Positions 1 through 8,949 of a stretch of 64,000 bases of DNA are shown piece by piece; the first letter of the stretch is position 1; each line of letters begins with the position of its first letter. Source of the stretch: Lachnospiraceae bacterium (GTDB lineage: Bacteria > Bacillota > Clostridia > Lachnospirales > Lachnospiraceae); the NCBI GenBank assembly GCA_014804755.1, contig JAAUZE010000009.1, positions 129,407 through 193,406 on the forward strand, written 5' to 3'. The notes beneath the pieces were generated by a model that ran no database searches, was not told where the DNA came from, and saw only the letters and a program-made list of their open reading frames with translations. The position numbers and the translations under genes were made by a program.

Positions 1-718
1 TTTCCGTCAGCAGGACAGCTCCCTGCGACCCCATGGAAACAAGAATTTCCGCAATGCCGCGCTCCGCGAGCACACGCGCCGCCGACAATGCCCGCTCTTT
101 CTCATTCTTGCCCGCCATCTCCACATGCTGTTCCTTACAGTATGTGGAAAGCTCGTCAAGATTCGGCTTGATGATGTCCGGCTTGGCAGTGAGTCCCTCG
201 CGAAACAGCGCGCCGTCCGCATCGAGCAGCGCCCTTGCGCCGTGTCTACGAACAAGTCCGATCAAATCTGCATAAATGGTCTTTGGCACGCCTTTCGGCG
301 CGCTGCCCGAGAGCACGACAAGATCACCCTCCCGTATCGCCGCCTCCATGCTTTTATACAGAATATCAATCTCCGCGTCCGTCACCGCCGGTCCAGCCTC
401 ATTGATCTCCGTCACGCTCCCATCGTCGCCGACCACCTTTACGTTCGTTCTCGTCTCGCCGCCAATCGGCGTAAAGCAGCTCTCTATGCCGCTTTTGCCC
501 AGTGCCTCTCTAATAAGCGCTCCCTGTCTGCCACCCAAAAATCCCATCGCAAGCGTTTCCCCGCCGAGCGCACAAACAGCGCGGGAGACATTGATGCCTT
601 TGCCCCCCGCGTCCTTAAGTGCCTCGCGGACACGATTCAATCCGCCGATATGCAGTTCCTCCACCCGGACCGTCTTATCGACGGCAGGATTTAATGTTAC
701 CGTGATGATTCTCGCCAT
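1..718 (-). CDS. fruK: 1-phosphofructokinase, PfkB family (3' end outside window)
   Basis: PfkB-family kinase that would convert fructose-1-phosphate to fructose-1,6-bisphosphate in the cytosol. About 239 residues are visible. The N-terminus reads MARIITVTLNPAVDKT, the family start, followed by GGKGINVSRA at residues 38-47, a GSAPKGV turn and a PNLDEL segment. The family is about 305 residues long, so the catalytic GAGD-type signature should lie just past the window edge. The reading frame is open to base 1. Tagatose-6-phosphate kinase (LacC) is a close alternative, because the two are hard to separate without the C-terminus or the neighbouring PTS genes. Confidence 0.85.
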   Translation of the reverse strand, partial: MARIITVTLNPAVDKTVRVEELHIGGLNRVREALKDAGGKGINVSRAVCALGGETLAMGFLGGRQGALIREALGKSGIESCFTPIGGETRTNVKVVGDDGSVTEINEAGPAVTDAEIDILYKSMEAAIREGDLVVLSGSAPKGVPKTIYADLIGLVRRHGARALLDADGALFREGLTAKPDIIKPNLDELSTYCKEQHVEMAGKNEKERALSAARVLAERGIAEILVSMGSQGAVLLTE

Positions 719-776
719 ACGATACTCCGTCACCTGTCTGGGCGCTTTTTTCCAAACTCCACACAGATTCCTTTCG

Positions 777-815
777 AAAACAGACAATTCACATGCAAAG
801 GTGCTTTGTCTGTTT
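777..815 (-). terminator. possible terminator after htpG
   Basis: A 10-bp inverted repeat (AAACAGACAA / TTGTCTGTTT) with an 18-nt loop lies between the htpG stop and the fruK start. The U-run after the stem is short, so termination is only a guess. Confidence 0.35.
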
Positions 816-836
816 CCTATAGAATCCGTTTATTTT

Positions 837-2951
837 TCAATCTTTTGCCAACAGCATCATGATCTTATTGCTTCTTGCCACAAACTTTGTCATCGCCTCC
901 GGCTCAAGCGGCGCCTGCTGAATGAGTGCCAGATCGTAAAGCTGCTCGCAGATCGTACCCACGTTCTCGCCGTCCTTGTGCTCCAAAATATACTGAACCA
1001 GCTTATTATTTGCATTCAGAGTCAGCGTTAAGCCTTCCTTACCCATGCCCGGCATTCCCATTCCCGGCATCGCATACATTTTCATCATATCCTGCATGCG
1101 GCGCGTCTCCTCGGAGAGCGTTACCATGGAGGAAATATCCTTATTTTTCAGTCGCTCCAGCTTGACTGTCACATTGTCTTTCTTGATTGCTTTCTTAAAG
1201 AGCTTATTTAACTCCTCAGACTGTGCCGCAAGCTCCTCCGCAGCTTTCTTGGAGGTCTTTGCCTTCATGTCATCCGTGATATCCGCGTCGATTCGCATGA
1301 AACGGATACCCTCGTTTTTGGACTCGAGCTGCGTGATGAACGGCTGGTCGATATTATCCTTTAAGATCACGGCATCCATCTTCGCCTTGCGGAACATATT
1401 AATATACTGGCTCTGCTGCACTTCATCCGTGACGTAGTAGATGACCTTCTCTTTCTTCTCATCCGTTTCCGCATCTTCTTCGTCCGCGTTGTCGTCCGTA
1501 TCCTCTGTCACAACCTCCGTCTCGACCGCTTCTCCGGTCTCTACATCTGTTGCCGTATCCTTTCCATCCACTGCGTCTTTGTCCGCGGCGTCCGTTTTTT
1601 CCTGATCCTCCGCCGTATCGATCGGCTTCACTTCCAGACACTCCGGCAGCGTGCGATACTCGCCGTCAATATTCTTAAACAGGATATAGTCCGTCATTTT
1701 TTCGCAGAACTTATCATCCTTTAAGCAGCCGAATTTAATAAACGGGCTGATGTCGTCCCAGTATTTCTGATACTCTTCTTTTTCCGTCTTGCAAAGTCCC
1801 GCCAGCTTGTCGGCAACCTTTTTCGTGATGTAATCGGAAATCTTCTTCACAAAGCCGTCGTTCTGCAGCGCGCTTCGCGACACGTTGAGCGGCAGGTCGG
1901 GGCAGTCGATCACACCCTTTAAGAGCATCAAAAACTCGGGAATGACTTCTTTAATATTATCCGCAATGAACACCTGACTGTTATACAGCTTGATCGTTCC
2001 CTCGATGGACTCGTACTCCATGTTGATCTTCGGGAAGTAGAGAATTCCCTTTAAGTTAAACGGATAGTCCATATTTAAGTGAATCCAGAACAGCGGCTCC
2101 TTGTAATCCTGAAATACCTTGCGGTAAAATTCAAGGTACTCCTCCTTTGTGCATTCGGACGGATTTTTCGCCCAAAGCGGCGTTGTATCATTTAACAGCT
2201 CGGGACGCTTTGCGATCTTTAATTTTTCGGGATCGCCCTCTTTCTCCGGTGCGATCGTCTCGATCACGGTATCGGTATCGAGCTTCTCCTCCGCCTTGAT
2301 CGTCTGCGTCGCCGTCGAATTTGCCACGGACAGATAGATCTCATACGGCATAAAAGAACAATATTTCTTAATAACCTCACGTGCTTTATACTCGTTACAG
2401 AATTCCAGACAATCTTCGTTTAAGTAGAGTGTGATCTCCGTGCCGACCTCGCTGCGGCTGCCCTCGGACATATCAAACTCCGTGCCGCCGTCGCACTCCC
2501 AATGTACCGGAGCTGCACCCTCCTTGAAGGAAAGCGTGTCGATATGCACCGCATCGGCAACCATGAACGCCGAGTAAAAGCCAAGTCCGAAATGACCGAT
2601 GATCTGATCATCATTTGTCTTGTCCTTATATTTTTCAATGAAATCCGTTGCGCCGGAAAATGCGATCTGGTTAATATATTCCTCCACCTCGTCAGCGGTC
2701 ATGCCAAGTCCGGTATCAATGAATTTCAGCGTTTTTTCTTCTGGATTACAAATGACCTGTATTTGGTTTTTGAAATCATCGGGATAAGTATATTCCCCCA
2801 TCATCTCCAGCTTTTTCAGCTTCGTGATCGCGTCGCAGCCGTTCGAGATCAGCTCCCGGTAAAAAATATCGTGGTCGGAGTAAAGCCATTTCTTGATGAT
2901 TGGAAAAATATTGTCGCTGTTAATGGATAAGTTGCCGTGTTTCTGTTCCAT
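837..2951 (-). CDS. htpG: Hsp90-family chaperone HtpG
   Basis: ATP-dependent cytosolic chaperone, 704 residues, near the normal length of about 620-700. The N-terminal GHKL ATPase domain shows ELISNGCDA (residues 33-41, the ATP-binding Asn motif), IDTGLGMT and GHFGLGFYS. The middle domain has the NVSRSALQ stretch (canonical NVSREMLQ). A very acidic insert of about 50 residues, rich in Asp/Glu/Thr, sits near residues 440-500 and is longer than usual. The C-terminal dimer domain contains a Met-rich MPGMGMPGMG segment. A CIRCE operator and a sigma-A-type promoter lie upstream, so HrcA control is likely. Confidence 0.95.
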   Translation of the reverse strand: MEQKHGNLSINSDNIFPIIKKWLYSDHDIFYRELISNGCDAITKLKKLEMMGEYTYPDDFKNQIQVICNPEEKTLKFIDTGLGMTADEVEEYINQIAFSGATDFIEKYKDKTNDDQIIGHFGLGFYSAFMVADAVHIDTLSFKEGAAPVHWECDGGTEFDMSEGSRSEVGTEITLYLNEDCLEFCNEYKAREVIKKYCSFMPYEIYLSVANSTATQTIKAEEKLDTDTVIETIAPEKEGDPEKLKIAKRPELLNDTTPLWAKNPSECTKEEYLEFYRKVFQDYKEPLFWIHLNMDYPFNLKGILYFPKINMEYESIEGTIKLYNSQVFIADNIKEVIPEFLMLLKGVIDCPDLPLNVSRSALQNDGFVKKISDYITKKVADKLAGLCKTEKEEYQKYWDDISPFIKFGCLKDDKFCEKMTDYILFKNIDGEYRTLPECLEVKPIDTAEDQEKTDAADKDAVDGKDTATDVETGEAVETEVVTEDTDDNADEEDAETDEKKEKVIYYVTDEVQQSQYINMFRKAKMDAVILKDNIDQPFITQLESKNEGIRFMRIDADITDDMKAKTSKKAAEELAAQSEELNKLFKKAIKKDNVTVKLERLKNKDISSMVTLSEETRRMQDMMKMYAMPGMGMPGMGKEGLTLTLNANNKLVQYILEHKDGENVGTICEQLYDLALIQQAPLEPEAMTKFVARSNKIMMLLAKD

Positions 2952-3065
2952 AAAAAATCACATTCCTTTCTTCGTCTCATTCTTTCGGCAGACGCAATTG
3001 CAGTTTCCTGATTCACGCCGCGCTCTTTCTTCAGACAGGACCCGCACCTGTCCGACCCTTATAAC

Positions 3066-3094
3066 AGTTTAATTCGGTCGTTACAAAATGTCAA
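3066..3094 (-). promoter_or_regulatory. htpG promoter
   Basis: Read on the minus strand, TTGACA (3089-3094) is followed by a 17-nt spacer and TAAACT (3066-3071). It leads into an untranslated leader of about 110 nt before htpG. Confidence 0.6.
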
Positions 3095-3101
3095 GAAAAA
3101 A

Positions 3102-3128
3102 TTAGCACTCGTTTTAAACGAGTGCTAG
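3102..3128 (-). promoter_or_regulatory. CIRCE operator (HrcA binding site) of htpG
   Basis: TTAGCACTC, 9 nt, GAGTGCTAG. This matches the CIRCE consensus (TTAGCACTC-N9-GAGTGCTAA) at 17 of 18 arm positions with the exact 9-nt spacing. It sits 7 bp upstream of the -35 hexamer of htpG. CIRCE normally controls groESL and dnaK operons, so its presence here puts htpG in the HrcA regulon. Confidence 0.9.
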
Positions 3129-3205
3129 TAATTATTATAAAACCGCTCTATTATGCCTGTCCGGGCATTTATAAACTTTTTATTAAAGTCAATCAAACCG
3201 CATCC

Positions 3206-4324
3206 CTACTCCTCAAACGCAAACGTAACGTCCGCAAAACAGCGGTTATATACTTCAAAGAAATCGGTGGTCGTCAGCTCCGCATCATGAAGCAGCCGGA
3301 CTTCTTCCCATAGTTCCTCATTGAGATAACGCGTCAGAGCCGACACAAACGACTCATACTGTTCACCGAACACCTGCTCGCGCTGCGCCCTGACGATCTC
3401 CACCTTATTTTTATCGGTCTGCTCCCTGTCAAAGGTGCTGACACATTTTAAGATCTCGTAACCCTGCGGCGTCTCGACGATTCCGCTGACCTGACCGTTC
3501 TCAAGCGAAAACGCCACATCCTCAAACGTCTCATCCATGTCTCCATGACGCACAAACAGTGTATTTTCATCCGCCTCGTTATAAAGCTCCATCAGGCTTT
3601 CAAAATCTTCTCCCGCCTCTAAACGTTCACTCAGTTCAACCGCCAGCGCATAGCGCTCGCTTTTCTCCTCCTCGCTCATCGCATAGCTGTCGTCTGCGCC
3701 GACTGGCGTCGTTGTTTTCAACAAAATATGCTGAATGGTGATCGTGCGCGCTTCATCATCGCTGATCTCCGGGTTGATGTCTCGAATGATATAATGATAG
3801 ACCTTGTCCGCCAGCGCATAATCCTGATACATGTCGTTGATCTGCTCCTGCGTGATCTCCAAAAGCTCCCTCTCCCGCTCGGAAAGTGAAGAAAAATAGG
3901 TTTCCGCTGCCTGCGTACACAGCGCCTGCTCCTCCTCGGAGAGCGAAACATTCATCTCCTGTGCGAGCAGCGTCATGGATTTCACACGCGCGATACGCGC
4001 GAGCACGGTTTCTTTCACATTTTCCTCCAAGGTTACACCGTTAAAATCCTGCTGCCATATTTCTTCCCCAAACACATTCTCATACTGATTCTGCGTGTTT
4101 GTCAAATATACCATCAGCTCGCTTTTCATGCAGGAAACCGATCCGATGCGGAAAATCTCACCGCGTGCAAACCCCGTCGTCAGAATGAGTTTCGTATTAT
4201 TCTCGCTTTCCTCCTTCTGTCCGCAGGCACAGACGCTGAACATAAGCGTCAGTCCCAACATGAGCGCCGTCATCCGCCGTATGGCGTTTCCGAACTTTCT
4301 CACAGTGTTTTTCTTTTTTTCCAT
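3206..4324 (-). CDS. PrsA-like foldase lipoprotein (parvulin PPIase)
   Basis: Predicted extracytoplasmic lipoprotein of 372 residues that would help fold secreted proteins. A basic N-terminus and a hydrophobic segment end at VCAC, with Cys34 as the likely lipidated residue. An N-terminal SurA/PrsA-like helical region (about 50-190) precedes a parvulin-type rotamase domain (about 190-310) with the ITIQHILLKT strand and a PQGYEILKC segment. A C-terminal helical arm follows. The ribosome site (GAGGGAG) is about 14 nt upstream of the chosen start, which is long. It sits 32 bp downstream of the PHP gene and may share its transcript. The enzymatic activity of the domain is not certain. Confidence 0.75.
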   Translation of the reverse strand: MEKKKNTVRKFGNAIRRMTALMLGLTLMFSVCACGQKEESENNTKLILTTGFARGEIFRIGSVSCMKSELMVYLTNTQNQYENVFGEEIWQQDFNGVTLEENVKETVLARIARVKSMTLLAQEMNVSLSEEEQALCTQAAETYFSSLSERERELLEITQEQINDMYQDYALADKVYHYIIRDINPEISDDEARTITIQHILLKTTTPVGADDSYAMSEEEKSERYALAVELSERLEAGEDFESLMELYNEADENTLFVRHGDMDETFEDVAFSLENGQVSGIVETPQGYEILKCVSTFDREQTDKNKVEIVRAQREQVFGEQYESFVSALTRYLNEELWEEVRLLHDAELTTTDFFEVYNRCFADVTFAFEE

Positions 4325-4356
4325 TTCGCTATTACTACTCCCTCAACACAACTACA

Positions 4357-5139
4357 TCATTCCATGACTTCATTCCCATCCAGCAGCATATACGGGTAGT
4401 CCGCACGGTCAACCCCCCGCATGGACTTCAACAGCCTCACGTAATCATGCACATCCTGCAATTTCTTCGAGCACGCAATGCCGCCAAACAGCAGATCTGT
4501 GCTATGAATGTCCGATCCTGCCGTCATCGGCAGCCCGTAGCGCTGTGCGTATTCCCTTGCCCGCACGTCAAAATCCGGATTGTTGTGACCCTTACTTTTG
4601 CGACTGGCATGCGTCGCATTGACGCCCTCCACTGCATCCGTAAAATCCGGAAAGATGCGGACTGCCGGAATATACGGCTCATCGCGGTACGGATGGCAGT
4701 GCACCACCAGACCGCCTGCAGCATTCACCATCCGATATTGTTCCTCAATCGTTGCATCTTTGATCTCAGGATGCGTCAAGAGCCATTCTTTGTCTAATCC
4801 GTAAATCAAAAATTCCGTTCCGTTATCATTCGCCTCCCAGCCGAAGAACACCTGAAGCCCGATGCGGTCTCCCTCCGCCTTCGCATCCTCATAGCCCGCG
4901 CAGAAGCGCTCCACCCACTCATGCCAGGGCAGCGACCTGTCGATACAATTGTTTCCGTAAAAAAAATGATCCGTTACCATGATTCCCGTATACCCCGCCT
5001 CAAAACAGGCGCGCGCCATCTGTGCGCCGCTTGCTTTTGCACAGGCGGATGCCTGAGACGTATGCAGATGTGTCTCGTACACATAAGGGTATCTGCTGTC
5101 AATCTTTAATATTTCTCCTGTCTGTCCCATTGTTCCCAC
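4357..5139 (-). CDS. PHP-domain metal-dependent phosphoesterase
   Basis: A 260-residue single-domain PHP protein. Metal-binding motifs are visible in order: HLH at residues 24-26, TDHF near 56, an HCHPYRD segment in the middle, and GSDIH near the C-terminus. PHP proteins hydrolyse phosphoesters (for example histidinol-phosphatase or oligonucleotide and 3',5'-bisphosphate phosphatases). The substrate here cannot be read from sequence. The gene lies 12 bp after the zinc-ribbon repeat gene and before the PrsA-like gene, all in the same direction. Confidence 0.8.
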   Translation of the reverse strand: MGTMGQTGEILKIDSRYPYVYETHLHTSQASACAKASGAQMARACFEAGYTGIMVTDHFFYGNNCIDRSLPWHEWVERFCAGYEDAKAEGDRIGLQVFFGWEANDNGTEFLIYGLDKEWLLTHPEIKDATIEEQYRMVNAAGGLVVHCHPYRDEPYIPAVRIFPDFTDAVEGVNATHASRKSKGHNNPDFDVRAREYAQRYGLPMTAGSDIHSTDLLFGGIACSKKLQDVHDYVRLLKSMRGVDRADYPYMLLDGNEVME

Positions 5140-5151
5140 ACTCCGCTGTTT

Positions 5152-6267
5152 TTAATATTCGATCACATACCACTTTCCATCAATTTTTGCGACGATCACT
5201 CCCGCACTGTAACCATAATCGCCCTCGCTGCCCTTATAGGTCATTTCGATGTCCACCTCATAACCGCTGCTGATGGAAACGTCATATTGAAAATCTTCCA
5301 TAAAGTCCTGCTCAAGATCCCTGATCTGATACTCCAAAAGCGGCTCTGCCCGCACGATCTTATAAGTCATTTTCACTTGGTTACCGCAATACCACTCCAA
5401 GTTTTCATTAAATTCTTCCCATAATTCCTGCTCAGAGCCATAATCTCGTGTCAGCTCACGCCGCATATCTTCGCGGAGCCGTTCGGGAAATGCCTCCAAT
5501 AATTTCCCCATATCCTGCTTTTTGACACCATTCATAAGAATGCCGACAGCCTGCTGATATGTTCTGTGACTGTTATCCCGCGCTAAAAGAACAATGAGCA
5601 GAACGAGCGCAACCGCCACAATGAGTCCGACGATCATGCCTATGATCATAAGCGCCTTACGGCCGCTCTGCGGTTGTGCCGCGGCTCCATACGGACTATA
5701 CGGATTTCCTGCAAAATATCCGTCTTCACCTGTATAGCCCGGCAAGTTCGGATAGGATTGTTCCCCGTTTCCATATACCTGCCCGTTTGCATACGTGGGC
5801 TCTCCGTTTCCGTACGGCTGGCCTCCCGCATACACCGGTCCCGCATTCCCGTACGGCTGACCATTCGCATACACCGATCCCGCATTCCCATACGGCTGAC
5901 CGCTTACATACGTCGGCTCTCCATTCCCGTACGGCTGACCGTTCGCATACACCGGTTCCGCATTCCAATACGGCTGACCGTTCACATATGCCGGTTCCGC
6001 ATTCCCAAGCGGCTGACCTCCTGTATACGCCGGCTCTCCGTTCCCGTACGGCTGACCGTTCGCATATGCCGGGCCCGCATTCCCATACGGCTGACTTCCC
6101 ACATATGCCGGTTCCGCATTCCCAAGCGGCTGACTTCCTGTATACGCCGGCTCTCCGTTCCCAAGCGGCTGTATCGGTATCCGGTCAATTTCCGTCGGCG
6201 TGCCGCAGAATGCGCAAAACCGCGCGCCGCTTTGCAGCTCCGTCCCGCAATTTTTACAATAACTCAT
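5152..6267 (-). CDS. zinc-ribbon membrane protein with 13-residue tandem repeats
   Basis: A 371-residue protein. The start was chosen at MSYCKNCG because GGAGGAG lies just upstream; an earlier in-frame ATG would swallow this site. Domains in order: a four-Cys zinc ribbon (about 1-25), eleven tandem 13-residue repeats of the form QPYGNGEPAYANG, one transmembrane helix (ALMIIGMIVGLIVAVALVL), then an external domain of about 120 residues. This domain resembles the DUF4878-like lumazine/NTF2-type folds seen in similar proteins, which is inference. Its start overlaps the 3' end of folA by 14 nt, so translation is coupled. Function unknown. Confidence 0.75.
   Translation of the reverse strand: MSYCKNCGTELQSGARFCAFCGTPTEIDRIPIQPLGNGEPAYTGSQPLGNAEPAYVGSQPYGNAGPAYANGQPYGNGEPAYTGGQPLGNAEPAYVNGQPYWNAEPVYANGQPYGNGEPTYVSGQPYGNAGSVYANGQPYGNAGPVYAGGQPYGNGEPTYANGQVYGNGEQSYPNLPGYTGEDGYFAGNPYSPYGAAAQPQSGRKALMIIGMIVGLIVAVALVLLIVLLARDNSHRTYQQAVGILMNGVKKQDMGKLLEAFPERLREDMRRELTRDYGSEQELWEEFNENLEWYCGNQVKMTYKIVRAEPLLEYQIRDLEQDFMEDFQYDVSISSGYEVDIEMTYKGSEGDYGYSAGVIVAKIDGKWYVIEY
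5743..6171 (-). repeat. eleven tandem 39-bp coding repeats
   Basis: Exactly 429 bp, 11 units of 39 bp, all in frame inside the zinc-ribbon gene. The peptide unit is Q-P-(Y/L)-G-N-(A/G)-(E/G)-P-(A/V/T)-Y-x-x-G. Units differ at positions 3, 6, 7, 9 and 11-12, and similar variants recur in blocks. This suggests expansion by unequal recombination. Confidence 0.9.
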
Positions 6268-6784
6268 TTTCTGCTCCTCCGTCATGGATCATGCTGTTTT
6301 TTCTTTCGTACCGATAAAAAGTATACGGTATATCGAAATACGTATGTTCATCGCTGTCCGCCGTGATCACCCAATCCTGCGATTCATCCAGATTCGGAAA
6401 ATATGCATCCGCCGCATAGGCATGATCGATCTTCGTCACATGCACCGTATCACAGTGCGGCAGCATCAGACGATACACGCTCTCTCCGCCTACAATGAAC
6501 ACATCCCCGTCATCATATTTTTTTAATTCGGCAAGCAGTTCCTCCTCATTGTGAAAGACCTGCGCACCCTTCTTCGTAAAAGAAGGATTCGCGGAAAGAA
6601 TCAGATTCGTCCTGCCCGTCAGTGGCTGCCCCTGCGGAAAAGTCATTAACGTTTTTCTGCCGTACACGATCACCTTTCCCATCGTCATTTCGCGGAACAT
6701 TTTGTGGTCGTTCGGAATGCTCACCAACAGCTTTCCCTTATTGCCGATCCCCCAATTTGCGTCCACTGCCACGATCATATTCAT
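6254..6784 (-). CDS. folA: dihydrofolate reductase
   Basis: NADPH-dependent reduction of dihydrofolate in one-carbon metabolism. At 176 residues it is a little longer than the usual 160. Visible motifs are MNMIVAVDANWGIGNKG at the N-terminus (Ala/Val-Asp/Asn-WGIG substrate loop), the NDHKMFREMTMG helix, the GRKT cofactor motif and the IVGGESVY NADPH-binding segment. The extra C-terminal residues overlap the next gene. The ribosome site AGAGGAG lies upstream. No thymidylate synthase gene is adjacent. Confidence 0.95.
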   Translation of the reverse strand: MNMIVAVDANWGIGNKGKLLVSIPNDHKMFREMTMGKVIVYGRKTLMTFPQGQPLTGRTNLILSANPSFTKKGAQVFHNEEELLAELKKYDDGDVFIVGGESVYRLMLPHCDTVHVTKIDHAYAADAYFPNLDESQDWVITADSDEHTYFDIPYTFYRYERKNSMIHDGGAENELL

Positions 6785-6874
6785 CTATGTAATCTCCTCT
6801 TAGCCTATCGCTTTCCGCCATATCGGACATTTTCGCACAAAACATGCCTCTTCGGCGGTCCGTGATGCTCTGCA

Positions 6875-8476
6875 TCAGCGGTCCCACTTATCCGCAAGCG
6901 AGCCGATCTGATCGGCGAATTTCGCCAAGTCCTTGTTTGCAACGCCCTCGTTCTTGCGGATGACTGCGAGCAGACGCTGACCCGCCGCCAAAAGCCGTGA
7001 GAATACATCCGACTCGCTTCTCGTGCTCTTTTTCTTAAGCCGCACCGGCGCAGCCTCATAATCCACGCGGTTTTCAATGAGATCATAACGCGTGCCGCTG
7101 TAGGGCGCATAGACGTCATAGCCGTACTCACCGCGCAGACATGCCGCAAACGCTTCCACGACACTGTCCTCGCCATGTACAAGAAATACCTTCGCAGGCT
7201 TCTCGGTAAAGCCGCCGAGCCAGCGGAGCAGACCGTTTTTGTCCGCGTGCCCGCTCATGCCCGCAAGCGCCTTGATCTGTGCACGCACCTCGATCGTCTC
7301 GCCGAACAGCTTCACTTCTTTCACGCCCTCGACCAGCATACGCCCGAGTGTTCCGACCGCCTGATAGCCGACGAACAGCACCGTGCATTCCTCTCTCCAG
7401 AGATTATGTTTTAGATGATGCCTGATACGTCCTGCCTCGCACATGCCGGACGCCGATATAATGACCTTCGGCGTATCATCAAAATTGATCAGCTTCGACT
7501 CATCACTCGTGATCGCCAGCTTCAAGCCCGGAAACGAAATCGGATTTATTCCTTTTTTCACGAGCGCCATCGCTTCCTCATCAAAGCAGCTCTCTATGTT
7601 TTTATTGAAAATACCGGTTGCCTCCACCGCAAGCGGGCTGTCCACATACACCGGGAAATCGGGATATCCCTCGACAAGCCGCTCCGCTTTGATCTGTCTG
7701 AAAAAATAAAGCATCTCCTGCGTGCGTCCGACTGCAAAGGACGGGATGACAACGTTGCCCCCCTTGTCAAACGTCTCCTTTATGACTGCCGCAAGATCAT
7801 GCACATAATCGGGATGCTCCGCGCTGTGCAGGCGGTCGCCGTAAGTCGATTCCATGATGACATAATCGGCATCGCTCGTATAGGCAGGATCTTTTATGAG
7901 CGGCTGATCGATATTGCCGATGTCCCCCGAAAACACAAGCTTTTTCTCATTGCCTCTTTCATTCACCCACACTTCAATGCTCGCTGAGCCGAGCAGATGC
8001 CCGATGTCCGTAAACCGGATGGAAATGCCCTCGCACAGCTCAATGCGCTTCTCATACCGGCACGGAACGATCAGCTTGATCACGCCGTCCGCATCCTCCA
8101 TCGTGTAGAGCGGCTGTATCAGTTCATTATTCACGGAACGCTTTGCCTTGCGGTTTTTCCATTCCGCCTCCTGCATTTGGATATGCGCACAGTCTCTCAG
8201 CATAATGCTGCATAAGTCCGCCGTCGCCTCCGTCGTCAGAACCTGTCCCCTGAAGCCGCGCGCATACAAAAGCGGCAGCAATCCCGAATGATCCACGTGA
8301 GCATGCGTCAAAAGCACATAATCAATGAGTGCCTCCTCCGCAGGAAGCTCGGCGTTTTCAAACACATTCACGCCCTGCTCCATACCGTAATCGACCAAAA
8401 TCCGTTTTCCGCACGCCTCAAGATAATGACAGCTTCCCGTCACCTCATGAGCCGCCCCGATAAAAGTCAGCTTCAT
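6875..8476 (-). CDS. MBL-fold beta-CASP RNA metallo-hydrolase
   Basis: A 533-residue metallo-beta-lactamase-fold nuclease of the CPSF/RNase J/YsnF-like class. The zinc site HAHVDH is at residues 58-63, with FSGDIGN, the beta-CASP block containing SFAVGRTQE, ISASGMCEAGR, and the C-terminal GMSGHAD and HGE motifs. The C-terminal 80 residues are basic and likely non-catalytic. The ATG is preceded by GGTGGGGGG; a GTG five codons earlier is less likely. Family members process or degrade RNA endonucleolytically. The exact substrate cannot be assigned. Confidence 0.85.
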   Translation of the reverse strand: MKLTFIGAAHEVTGSCHYLEACGKRILVDYGMEQGVNVFENAELPAEEALIDYVLLTHAHVDHSGLLPLLYARGFRGQVLTTEATADLCSIMLRDCAHIQMQEAEWKNRKAKRSVNNELIQPLYTMEDADGVIKLIVPCRYEKRIELCEGISIRFTDIGHLLGSASIEVWVNERGNEKKLVFSGDIGNIDQPLIKDPAYTSDADYVIMESTYGDRLHSAEHPDYVHDLAAVIKETFDKGGNVVIPSFAVGRTQEMLYFFRQIKAERLVEGYPDFPVYVDSPLAVEATGIFNKNIESCFDEEAMALVKKGINPISFPGLKLAITSDESKLINFDDTPKVIISASGMCEAGRIRHHLKHNLWREECTVLFVGYQAVGTLGRMLVEGVKEVKLFGETIEVRAQIKALAGMSGHADKNGLLRWLGGFTEKPAKVFLVHGEDSVVEAFAACLRGEYGYDVYAPYSGTRYDLIENRVDYEAAPVRLKKKSTRSESDVFSRLLAAGQRLLAVIRKNEGVANKDLAKFADQIGSLADKWDR

Positions 8477-8526
8477 ACCCGATCCCCCCACCTTATTCTT
8501 TTTTTATTCGCTTCCCACCGTTCTCT

Positions 8527-8889
8527 TCACACCTGCACTCCGATGCACTCCGAAACCGCTCCGGAAGCTAACATCTCCTTTGTCATAGACAGATACGGAC
8601 AGTTCCTGAAACTGCTAAACAACAGATCAACCGGTCCGAACTGCTCCTTTACCGCCTTACAGAAAATATCCATATCCGTCTCATCATAGATATTTCCGTG
8701 AAAAAAGAACACGGGAATGCGGTATTCCCGCTCCAGATCCTCTTTTAAGCGCATTCCCGCCTCTTTATCAATATCAATGATCGAAATGGTGCGGCACTGC
8801 TTTGCATAATCCCGCGCATACGCGGCGCCGATCCCCTTGGCGGCTCCCAGCAGCATGCCATTCTTTTTTCTGCATAACGACTTATTCAT
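8527..8889 (-). pseudogene. truncated short-chain dehydrogenase (N-terminal half only)
   Basis: 120 residues from an ATG with AAAGGA upstream. It carries the Rossmann start of an SDR: GAAKGIGAAYARDYA (cofactor loop), then IIDIDKEAG and a FGPVDLLFSS stretch where NNAG would normally be. SDRs are about 250 residues with a YxxxK active site after residue 150. Here the frame ends at residue 120, so neither Tyr nor Lys is present. The reading frame itself is open. It may be a decayed remnant or a small NAD-binding protein with another role. It lies 60 bp after the papain-like gene. Confidence 0.6.
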
Positions 8890-8949
8890 GAATATTCCTT
8901 TCACAAAAACCTCTCCTCCGGCGTTTGCGAAACGCAATGATTCGAAACC

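Noticed and set aside
5743-6171. Regular 39-bp repeats resembling a CRISPR array
   Set aside because: Units are head to tail with no spacers, in frame, and encode a peptide repeat. No cas genes are near.
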